In this document: positions 25,089 to 31,910 of the stretch, in pieces
Layout of the letters: each line of letters begins with the position of its first letter
How positions within the stretch are numbered: position 1 is the first letter of the stretch
Source: Mangrovimonas sp. TPBH4
Lineage (GTDB): Bacteria; Bacteroidota; Bacteroidia; Flavobacteriales; Flavobacteriaceae
NCBI RefSeq assembly: GCF_001280505.1
Contig: NZ_LBIO01000037.1
Span: 248,001-312,000 of the forward strand
Length of the DNA: 64,000 nt
Direction of reading: 5' to 3'
Made by a program: the position numbers and the translations under genes
Notes under the pieces: model-generated
Told to the model about the DNA's origin: nothing
Database searches by the model: none
What the model saw: only the letters and a program-made list of their open reading frames with translations

Positions 25089-25155
25089 TGGGCGTGCCCC
25101 TTACGGGTCGGGTTTTTCGTGCTACACGGTAGCTTGCTTCAACCCCTCACGCGGG
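25089..25155. repeat. GC-rich intergenic element, probable dispersed flavobacterial repeat
   Basis: The gap between the HAAO and SDR genes holds an element that begins GGGCGTGCCCC and continues with ACGGGTCGGG, ending near CCCCTCACGCGGG. GCGTG (25092-25096) and CACGC (25148-25152) form terminal inverted repeats. Its high GC stands out from the AT-rich surroundings. I recall similar GGGCGTG...GGTCGGGCT...CCCTCACGC elements in many flavobacterial genomes. The copy number in this genome cannot be seen here. Confidence 0.5.
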
Positions 25156-25166
25156 TTTCTATAAAA

Positions 25167-25949
25167 TTACAAACTTTTTGTGCGTCCACCATCAACAGGA
25201 AGGTTAATTCCGTTGATATAGCTGGCACATTCACTGGCCAAAAACGTTACGGCATAAGCCAACTCTTCTGGCTGTGCAAAACGTTTTGCAGGAACGGCTT
25301 GTTTCATGGCATCGGCAGCTGCTTCTTCACTGGTGCCAGTTTTAGCCGATTTGTTTTTGATGATTTCTGTCAAACGCTCAGTTCCGGTAGCACCAGGCAA
25401 TACGTTGTTTACCGTAATACCAAATTGTCCCAATTCATTGGCCAAAGTTTTACTCCAGTTGGCAACAGCCCCGCGAATGGTATTGCTCACACCAAGTCCG
25501 TCCAAAGGTTGTTTTACCGAGGTGGAAATCACATTGATGATACGTCCAAAACCTTCGGCTTTCATAAATGGAACCGCCGCTTGTGCCAACACATGGTTGC
25601 ACTTTAAATGATTGGTAAAGGCACTTTCAAATTCTTCCAATTTGGCAGCGAAAACAGGGCCTCCAGCTGGACCACCTGTATTGTTTACCAAAATATGGAA
25701 GCCATGATGTGCTGAAATAAAATCAGTCACCTTTTGTTGCAGTGCTTCCGGATTGGAAAAATCGGCAACGATATAGGAGTGGTTTTCGCTGTTTGGTAAT
25801 TCGGCAAGAACTGCTTTTAATTTATCTTCGTTTCGGGCTACCAAAGTAACTTTGGCACCTTCCTTTGCTAACTCAATGGCTGTGGCTTTTCCAATACCTG
25901 CGGTACTCCCACAAACCAAAGCGTATTTATTGTTTAAGTTTAAATTCAT
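25167..25949 (-). CDS. SDR-fold protein lacking the catalytic Tyr-Lys pair
   Basis: The protein is a short-chain dehydrogenase/reductase by overall sequence. The nucleotide-binding CGSTAGIGKATA, VNNTGGPAGG and C-terminal NGINLPVDGG are recognisable. The active-site segment reads GVSNTIRGAVANWSKTLANEL where classical members have YxxxK. Tyr is therefore replaced by Ser and Lys by Arg. This matches an SDR-like group described as lacking the standard tetrad. Its place inside the kynurenine cluster, upstream of HAAO, suggests a role in that pathway, but ordinary SDR catalysis seems unlikely. The function is unknown. Confidence 0.88.
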   Translation of the reverse strand: MNLNLNNKYALVCGSTAGIGKATAIELAKEGAKVTLVARNEDKLKAVLAELPNSENHSYIVADFSNPEALQQKVTDFISAHHGFHILVNNTGGPAGGPVFAAKLEEFESAFTNHLKCNHVLAQAAVPFMKAEGFGRIINVISTSVKQPLDGLGVSNTIRGAVANWSKTLANELGQFGITVNNVLPGATGTERLTEIIKNKSAKTGTSEEAAADAMKQAVPAKRFAQPEELAYAVTFLASECASYINGINLPVDGGRTKSL

Positions 25950-25976
25950 GTTTAAATTTATTTTATAATTGATGTC

Positions 25977-25998
25977 AGGTCTAGCGCTGTAGCGACCT
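25977..25998. repeat. Palindrome at the 3' end of the GIY-YIG remnant
   Basis: AGGTC and GACCT arms enclose a loop containing the self-complementary AGCGCT. The element abuts the stop codon of the decayed GIY-YIG gene and is one border of the cassette. Confidence 0.5.
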
Positions 25999-26188
25999 TA
26001 AGACTTGTATTTTGAATGTATGATGATTCGACATTTGGATAATATTTGAAGCAATTTAATGGCTTCGTTGACCAAAGCTAATTTCTTTTCAAACTAGATA
26101 GCGTGTTCGATATTATTAAAGTTTTGGTGACCCCCGTGTAGGTAAGATTATCTGAGCACAGTAATATGTAAACAAAATACACTTTCAT
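25998..26188 (-). pseudogene. Decayed GIY-YIG endonuclease gene
   Basis: On the minus strand the ATG at 26188 begins a recognisable GIY-YIG N-terminus: MKVYFVYILLCSDNLTYTGV. About 25 codons later the match breaks off. In another frame the typical C-terminal part resumes: FEKKLALVNEAIKLLQ, then LSKCRIIIHSKYKS and a stop at 25998. The family is normally about 85-100 residues, so the middle has been deleted with a frame change. Small GIY-YIG genes of this type are common in Bacteroidota beside palindromic repeats. The remnant lies in the 282-base gap between the SDR and aldehyde dehydrogenase genes. Confidence 0.75.
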
Positions 26189-26196
26189 AATTTTAA

Positions 26197-26217
26197 CCTC
26201 TCGACTGCGCTCGAGGT
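26197..26217. repeat. Palindromic repeat CTCGA-CTGCGC-TCGAG upstream of the GIY-YIG remnant
   Basis: CTCGA (26200-26204) and TCGAG (26211-26215) form the stem, flanked by CCT and GTG. It lies just upstream of the remnant's start. Read in frame it encodes CHLERSRE, a peptide string I recall as a signature of dispersed repeats in Bacteroidota genomes. Confidence 0.6.
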
Positions 26218-26231
26218 GACAGAGTTTCTTT

Positions 26232-27671
26232 CTAATATTTAATACATACATTCTTGGCTTCGGTAAAGAAACGCAAGGCTTCAAAACCACCTTCTCTACC
26301 AACTCCTGAAGCTTTAACACCGCCAAAAGGCGTGCGCAAATCTCTCATCAACCAGGTGTTCACCCAAACGATTCCTGCTTGTAGTTGTTGACTCATACGC
26401 ATAGTGCGTTTTAAATCGTTGGTCCAAAGGGTAGAGGATAAGCCGTAGGTAACTTTATTGGCCATCTGTAGTACTTCATCTTCCGTGTCAAAAGGCATGA
26501 TGGTCACCACCGGACCAAAAATTTCTTCTTGGTTTACGCGACATTCGTCAGTAGGGACTTCTATAACGGTTGGTTCTAAATAATAACCATTTTCATAGCC
26601 TTCAACAGTTACTTGCTTTCCTCCGCAAAGAATCGTGCCGCCTTCTTCTTTGGCAATGTCAATATAGCTCATAACTTTCTCCATATGGGGTTTGGATACT
26701 AAAGCCCCAATATTGGTTGATGATTCAGATGGATGGCCGATTTTAAGGGCCTTTACTTTCGCAACAAAATCGGCTTTGAACTTTTCGTAAATAGGTCGTT
26801 CCACAAAAATTCGGCTACCGCATAAACAGATTTGTCCTTGGTTGGCAAATGAAGACCGAACGGTTGTTTTTAGCATATCCTCATAATCGCAATCTGCAAA
26901 AATGATGTTTGGATTTTTGCCGCCTAATTCCAGCGAGAGTTTTTTGAACATTGGTGCTGCAACTTTGGCAATATGCGCTCCGGTAGCAGTGCCTCCCGTA
27001 AAGGAAATGGCTTTGATGTCTGGATGCTCAATAATGGCTTGTCCAGTTGAGGTTCCCAATCCGTGGACAATATTTAAAACACCTTTTGGCAAGCCTGCTT
27101 GGTTACAAATAGCTCCCAAAAGGTAAGCTGTCATAGGGGTGATCTCACTGGGTTTGGCAACTACGCAGTTTCCGGCTGCAATAGCTGGAGCTATCTTCCA
27201 AGTGAATAAATATAAAGGCAGATTCCAAGGGGAAATACAGCCTACTACACCAATAGGTTGACGTAGCGTATAGTTCACAGCTTGTTGGCCTACGCTTTCG
27301 TGACTTTCACTAGCGAATTGCGTAATGGCATTTCCGAAGAAACGGAAATTGCTGGCCGCTCTTGGGATGTCAATGGATTTGGCTAGACTTAGCGGTTTTC
27401 CATTATCGATACTTTCAGCTTTGGCAAGATCTTCCAAATTGGCTTCTATCAGTTCTGAAATTTTTAGGAGAATTCTGCTGCGTTCTTCCAAAGTGGTTTG
27501 CGACCACGTAGGAAAAACCGATTTGGCTGCGATATACGCATTTTCTACATCTTCTTTGGACGAGTTTGGAATTTGACCATAGACTTCACCATTGGCTGGA
27601 CAATAATTGTCTAACCAACTTTCTGAGGAAGGTGGGAGGAATTCACCGTTGATATAATTTTGGATATTCAT
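26232..27671 (-). CDS. 2-aminomuconate semialdehyde dehydrogenase (ALDH superfamily)
   Basis: This NAD(P)+-dependent aldehyde dehydrogenase of 479 residues has the catalytic Cys282 (ANQGQICLCGSR), general-base Glu248 (LSLELGGKNP), oxyanion Asn150 (SPWNLPL) and the nucleotide-binding FTGGTATG. The hydroxymuconic/aminomuconic semialdehyde subgroup is indicated by the neighbours ACMSD and 2-aminomuconate deaminase. It would oxidise 2-aminomuconate semialdehyde to 2-aminomuconate. It lies 61 bases downstream of the deaminase gene in the same direction. Confidence 0.9.
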   Translation of the reverse strand: MNIQNYINGEFLPPSSESWLDNYCPANGEVYGQIPNSSKEDVENAYIAAKSVFPTWSQTTLEERSRILLKISELIEANLEDLAKAESIDNGKPLSLAKSIDIPRAASNFRFFGNAITQFASESHESVGQQAVNYTLRQPIGVVGCISPWNLPLYLFTWKIAPAIAAGNCVVAKPSEITPMTAYLLGAICNQAGLPKGVLNIVHGLGTSTGQAIIEHPDIKAISFTGGTATGAHIAKVAAPMFKKLSLELGGKNPNIIFADCDYEDMLKTTVRSSFANQGQICLCGSRIFVERPIYEKFKADFVAKVKALKIGHPSESSTNIGALVSKPHMEKVMSYIDIAKEEGGTILCGGKQVTVEGYENGYYLEPTVIEVPTDECRVNQEEIFGPVVTIMPFDTEDEVLQMANKVTYGLSSTLWTNDLKRTMRMSQQLQAGIVWVNTWLMRDLRTPFGGVKASGVGREGGFEALRFFTEAKNVCIKY

Positions 27672-27731
27672 TTCTTTAACAGATAGAAGAACTAAGTTGA
27701 AAGGTTCTATATGATTCTTGGTTGTATGTCT

Positions 27732-28145
27732 TTATTCCGAAGCCTTTTTATAAGCCGTTACTTTTATTTCAATCAACAAATCCGGATGTGGCAATTGGTG
27801 TACGGCCACAGTGGTTCTTGTAGGGCCAGTGCCCTTGTCGAAAAACTCGCCATAGGCTTTGTTGTAGCCTGCAAAGTCATTCATGTTTACCAAAAATGTG
27901 GTAACGTCTACCACATCTTTTAAGCTGGCTCCAACGGTTTGTAGGGTTTTATCAATATTCTTTAAAACCTCTTGGGTCTGTACTTCAATATTGAAAATTT
28001 TGGTGTTCATTTCATCTACCAATTCTACACCGGCAATGGAGTTGTCTGGTCTTCTGGAACTGGTTCCGGAAACAAAAATAAAATCGCCAACTACCTTTAC
28101 GTGTGGGTAGGCGCCTCTAGGGGTTACTTTCTTTTCTTCGCTCAT
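27732..28145 (-). CDS. RidA-family 2-aminomuconate deaminase
   Basis: The 137-residue protein belongs to the RidA/YjgF family. It has [58 protein letters not shown], and the substrate-binding Arg in [21 protein letters not shown]. The RRPDN variant and the pathway context point to 2-aminomuconate deaminase (NbaF/AmnD-like), which releases ammonia to give 4-oxalocrotonate. It starts 2 bases after kmo. Generic imine deaminase activity cannot be excluded from sequence alone. Confidence 0.87.
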   Translation of the reverse strand: MSEEKKVTPRGAYPHVKVVGDFIFVSGTSSRRPDNSIAGVELVDEMNTKIFNIEVQTQEVLKNIDKTLQTVGASLKDVVDVTTFLVNMNDFAGYNKAYGEFFDKGTGPTRTTVAVHQLPHPDLLIEIKVTAYKKASE

Positions 28146-28147
28146 GC

Positions 28148-29563
28148 TTATTGTTTCATTCCCGCTATTCTGTCGTCTTCCAAAATGTTCTCGGTAGCGG
28201 TTTTTATGTGTTCTAAGGTTTCTTTAAGTTCTGCTTCGGTCATGTCTTCAACATTGGAAATAATGCCGTCGGCCAACATATTTAAGATGGCCTTGTCTTG
28301 GGCTCTTCCACGTAACATGGCTTCTTGATAGCCCAATTCTTCATTGAAGGTTACTAGGGAATATTTTGAGGAATATTCAGTTGGGAAGGTTTTTTCAAGG
28401 GCCATTTCCAATTGGCGTTTTTCCCTGAAATTGGCCTTGTTCACGTGGCCTTTCATTTCAAAGAAATTGTCGATGGCCAAATCGGCTATGGCATCGGTAT
28501 CTTTTTTTCTGTTGGCTTCGTAGATTTTAAAAATGGTTTCCCAATCGGTGTGGCCTTCTTCCAAAACCTTATCCAATTCGGTGACATCTTCAAAAGAAGC
28601 ATTCATGCCCTGTCCATAAAACGGTACAATGGCATGGGCGGCATCTCCCATCAATAGGGTATTACCTTTGTAATGCCAAGGTGAACATTTTACGGTACCA
28701 AGTGGCGCTGTTGGGTTTTCAAAAAACTCTTCAGCTAGATTTGGCATCAATTCCAAAGCGTCCTTAAAGTAGGTTGAGAAGAATTCTTCAACACGCTCTT
28801 TTGTGGTTAAATTATTGAAATTGTATTCGCCTTCATCAAAACTTAAGAATAGTGTTACCGTAAAACTACCATCTAAATTTGGAAGGGCGATGAGCATAAA
28901 GGCATCACGACCCCAAATGTGAAGGGCGTTTTTGTAGGTTCTAAAACCACCGTCTTCGGTTGGAGGAATACTTAATTCCTTATAGCCATGCGTTAGGTAA
29001 TTCTGTGAAAAGCTAAATAGGAACTTTTTGCCTAAATAATAGCTTTTTCTCATGGCAGAACCGGCGCCATCCGTGGCGAAGATGACATCGGCATTTGCTT
29101 CAAATTCGGTATTGGTATCGTAGTCTTTAAAAAGTGCTGTGGTATTTTCAAAGTCAACCGACTTGCATTTTTTGTTGAAATGAATGGTGACGTTTTCATG
29201 CTTTTCGGCTTCGTCCAATAACAAAGCATTTAGGCCTCCTCTTGATATGGAATTGATGTACTCATGTCTTCCACTATAGGGAGAGAAAGACGTGTTGCCT
29301 TCCAAGTCGTGGAGCATTCTCCCGTTCATTGGAATACACAAGGGCTCAATTTGGTCTTGAATACCTACCATATTCATGGCCTTGATGCCACGGTCTGAAA
29401 AGGCTAGGTTAATGGAGCGTCCAGCACTAATATCTACTTTTCGCAAATCGGGGCGCATTTCATAAACGGTTACCTTATAACCTCTTTGTCCAAGACGAAG
29501 GGCTAAAAGACTTCCGCAAAGTCCGGCGCCAATAATCAATATATGTTGTTGTGTGTTATTCAT
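28148..29563 (-). CDS. kmo: Kynurenine 3-monooxygenase
   Basis: This FAD- and NADPH-dependent aromatic hydroxylase converts kynurenine to 3-hydroxykynurenine. The Rossmann motif [26 protein letters not shown] is followed by [15 protein letters not shown], typical of [17 protein letters not shown] and [25 protein letters not shown] form the FAD-binding GD motif region. The C-terminal part of about 110 residues is present, so the protein is full length (471 residues). It lies 29 bases after kynU and 2 bases before the deaminase gene. Confidence 0.95.
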   Translation of the reverse strand: MNNTQQHILIIGAGLCGSLLALRLGQRGYKVTVYEMRPDLRKVDISAGRSINLAFSDRGIKAMNMVGIQDQIEPLCIPMNGRMLHDLEGNTSFSPYSGRHEYINSISRGGLNALLLDEAEKHENVTIHFNKKCKSVDFENTTALFKDYDTNTEFEANADVIFATDGAGSAMRKSYYLGKKFLFSFSQNYLTHGYKELSIPPTEDGGFRTYKNALHIWGRDAFMLIALPNLDGSFTVTLFLSFDEGEYNFNNLTTKERVEEFFSTYFKDALELMPNLAEEFFENPTAPLGTVKCSPWHYKGNTLLMGDAAHAIVPFYGQGMNASFEDVTELDKVLEEGHTDWETIFKIYEANRKKDTDAIADLAIDNFFEMKGHVNKANFREKRQLEMALEKTFPTEYSSKYSLVTFNEELGYQEAMLRGRAQDKAILNMLADGIISNVEDMTEAELKETLEHIKTATENILEDDRIAGMKQ

Positions 29564-29592
29564 TTTTAGTTGTCAAACGTCAGACGGTGTGT

Positions 29593-30861
29593 TTAATTTA
29601 AAATAGCTTTTAACTTGTCTACCATGTGGTACACATCTTGAAAAGAATTGTAAAGCGGCACGGGAGCGCAACGAATCACGTCGGGCTCTCTCCAGTCGCT
29701 AATCACACCAGCTTCGGTTAATTTTTTATGTAGATTTTTATCGGCATTTTTTACTTGAATAGACAATTGGCAGCCACGCTCGTCTGGATTTTCTGGAGTG
29801 ATGATTCTAATGGTGTCCTCGCCAAGTTCTTTCAACAAAAATTCAAAATAGCCAGTTAGTTCTTTCGATTTTTTAGATAGTTTTTCGATGCCTACTTCTC
29901 CAAAGATGTCCAAGGAGGCCTTGATAGCCGCTAAGGAAAGAATAGGAGGGTTGGACAATTGCCAACCTTCTGCTCCCGGTAAGACGTCAAACTCATGACG
30001 CATGTTAAAACGTGTTTGTTTATTATGACTCCACCAGCCGGTAAAACGGTTGAGGGTTTTGTCATGGGCATGGCGTTCGTGCACAAAGGCACCTGCCAAA
30101 CTTCCTGGTCCTGAGTTGAGGTACTTATAGGTACACCAAACGGCAAAATCGGCTCCCGAATCGTGAAGGTTGAGTTGCACATTTCCGGCTCCATGGGCAC
30201 AGTCGAAACCAACCATACAACCATGTTGATGCCCCATTTGCGTGATACGTTTTAAATCGAAATATTGTCCTGTATAGTAGTTGACCCCTCCAATCATGAT
30301 CAAGGCAATCTCATCGCCATGGCCGTCCAAAATTGCTTGTAAATCTTCATAGCGCAGCAATTCTTCTCCTTCTCTTGGAGTCCATAAAATCAAACCTTCC
30401 TTATCGTCATAACCATGGTGGCGTAGTTGTGACTCTACAGCATACTTATCACTAGGAAACGCATCAGATTCGATGACAATTTTATAGCGTTTTGGGGTAG
30501 GTTTGTAAAAGGACACCATCATGAAATGTAGGTTGGCAGTAAGGGTGTTCATGGTCACTACCTCGATAGGTTTGGCGCCAACAACTTTAGCCATGTTTTC
30601 CGTTAGGAATTCATGGTAGGGCATCCATGGGTTTTTGGCATCGGTATGGCCTTCAACCCCTAGATTGGCCCAATCTTCCAATTCTTGATCAATGTAAGAT
30701 TTTGTAGTTTTGGGTTGTAGTCCTAGTGAATTTCCGCAAAGGTAAATTAGCTCGTTTCCTTGTGAATCTTTTGGGATGTGAAACTGGGTTCTGTATTGTG
30801 CGAGGTCGTCATTTTGGTCTAGTTCTTTGGCAAAATTCAAACCTGATTTATATGTAGACAA
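29593..30861 (-). CDS. kynU: Kynureninase
   Basis: This PLP enzyme cleaves kynurenine or 3-hydroxykynurenine to (3-hydroxy)anthranilate plus alanine. Lys246 in WCTYKYLNSGPGS is the Schiff-base Lys. LCGNSLGLQPK, MNTLTANLHFMMVSFY and VGFDCAHGAGNVQLNLHD are family landmarks. The length of 422 residues is normal. It is the first gene of the kyn cluster. The start is a TTG at 30861: no ATG lies nearby in frame, and the first residues align with other kynureninases. A -7 element is 26 bases upstream. Confidence 0.96.
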   Translation of the reverse strand: MSTYKSGLNFAKELDQNDDLAQYRTQFHIPKDSQGNELIYLCGNSLGLQPKTTKSYIDQELEDWANLGVEGHTDAKNPWMPYHEFLTENMAKVVGAKPIEVVTMNTLTANLHFMMVSFYKPTPKRYKIVIESDAFPSDKYAVESQLRHHGYDDKEGLILWTPREGEELLRYEDLQAILDGHGDEIALIMIGGVNYYTGQYFDLKRITQMGHQHGCMVGFDCAHGAGNVQLNLHDSGADFAVWCTYKYLNSGPGSLAGAFVHERHAHDKTLNRFTGWWSHNKQTRFNMRHEFDVLPGAEGWQLSNPPILSLAAIKASLDIFGEVGIEKLSKKSKELTGYFEFLLKELGEDTIRIITPENPDERGCQLSIQVKNADKNLHKKLTEAGVISDWREPDVIRCAPVPLYNSFQDVYHMVDKLKAILN

Positions 30862-30886
30862 TTGTAAAAATATTTTGGGTTGTTCA

Positions 30887-30894
30887 CAAAAATA
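30887..30894 (-). promoter_or_regulatory. -7 promoter element of the kynurenine cluster
   Basis: On the minus strand the sequence is TATTTTTG, matching TAnnTTTG, 26 bases upstream of the kynU TTG start. No operator is evident in the short gap to the divergent Fe-S protein gene. Confidence 0.45.
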
Positions 30895-30974
30895 GGAATT
30901 ATAAATCTAGGAATGAAGTGTAATTGAGGGTAGATTTCAACATGAAATTTGTATCTTTAAGAAAACCTGTAAGT

Positions 30975-31394
30975 ATGAGTGCTAGAAAGGAATATACCAA
31001 TGGCGAGGTGACTATCATTTGGGAGGCAGAAAAATGTATTCATTCCGGAATTTGTGTGAAGGGCTTGCCTGATGTTTTCCAGCCTCAGGATAAACCGTGG
31101 ATTAAGATTCAAGCTGCGAGTACATCAAACTTGGTAAGCCAAGTAAAAAAATGCCCTTCCGGAGCGTTGAGCTTTTATATGAACAATACAGAACAAGATA
31201 ATAGTACAATTATGGAAACCGAAGTTGAAGTCATGGAAAATGGCCCCTTATTAGTACATGGCACCTTAAACGTGACCCATGCGGATGGGAAAAGTGAAAC
31301 CAAGGATAAAACAACAGCTTTTTGTCGTTGTGGGAGCTCCAGTAATAAACCGTATTGTGATGGCACCCACAGAAAGATTGATTTTGAGGGATAG
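30975..31394 (+). CDS. Fer4_19-CDGSH double iron-sulfur protein
   Basis: Two Fe-S modules are fused. The N-terminal part (ITIWEAEKCIHSGIC-type sequence, then KKCPSGALSF) matches the divergent ferredoxin domain Fer4_19. The C-terminal part ends in the CDGSH signature AFCRCGSSSNKPYCDGTHRKIDF, which binds a 2Fe-2S cluster with three Cys and one His. The protein is small and soluble and may act as an electron carrier or sensor. I prefer the ATG of MSARKEYTNGEV (30975), because homologues that I recall begin there. An ATG at 30942 is also possible. It is divergent from kynU. Confidence 0.85.
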   Translation: MSARKEYTNGEVTIIWEAEKCIHSGICVKGLPDVFQPQDKPWIKIQAASTSNLVSQVKKCPSGALSFYMNNTEQDNSTIMETEVEVMENGPLLVHGTLNVTHADGKSETKDKTTAFCRCGSSSNKPYCDGTHRKIDFEG

Positions 31395-31910
31395 TTCTTA
31401 AAGGAATATGTAAAGAAAAAGCGCTTCGACCAATGGTAGAAGCGCTTTCAATATATATAGACGCATACAGCGGGATATTTATAATATATACGGTTGAAGC
31501 ATTAGGTTTGGATGGTTTTAACCCAAATTTTCTTGAAAATGAGCACTTTAAATCGGTGTCTTGTGGCTGTATTCTTCTGAAAATCAGTAAATTAAAGTTA
31601 ATATTTGTTGTCTAACGGTTTTATTTTGTTGACGCATTTTTTAAAATTAGTTTAGATATATGAAAGTCGAGCTGAACTTAGTTCGCAATTCTTTCCAATA
31701 AAATTTTATTAATAGCAAACAAGCACCAACATCTTCTGTGATTGTGTAGAATTTTTGCTATCAATTAAACACTATTTCGAGGTATTTATGTTAGAGGCAA
31801 AGCTCCAATAGCTGTTGACTTATATTTTCTTGTGTTTGGTTTTAGAACCTCATTCATCTATCAGGGATTTACCTAGGCATTATTTAATAACCAATTTAAT
31901 TCTAAGACCA
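31395..31910. other. Intergenic region without recognisable gene
   Basis: About 515 AT-rich bases lie between the double Fe-S protein and the T9SS surface protein. A hairpin is present at its left end and a short palindrome (GAACTTAGTTC) near 31674. An open frame of 60 codons at 31433-31615 has no recognisable homology and overlaps the hairpin. I see no RNA gene or perfect promoter element. Confidence 0.6.
31418..31448 (+). terminator. Hairpin after the Fe-S protein gene
   Basis: A perfect 10-base stem (AAAGCGCTTC / GAAGCGCTTT) with an 11-base loop lies 23 bases after the stop. Only three T follow, so termination may be weak. Confidence 0.55.

Noticed and set aside
25119..25607. A 162-codon plus-strand open frame across the repeat and the SDR gene
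   Set aside because: It runs antisense to the SDR coding region, and its translation has no family features.
26078..26326. An 82-codon minus-strand frame containing the GIY-YIG N-terminus
   Set aside because: Its first part is the repeat and the end of the aldehyde dehydrogenase gene in another frame. Only the segment from 26188 is GIY-YIG-like, and it lacks the middle of the domain, so I report a pseudogene instead.
31433..31615. A 60-codon frame in the gap after the Fe-S protein
   Set aside because: It overlaps the hairpin, shows no similarity that I recognise and has no promoter or signal peptide of quality.
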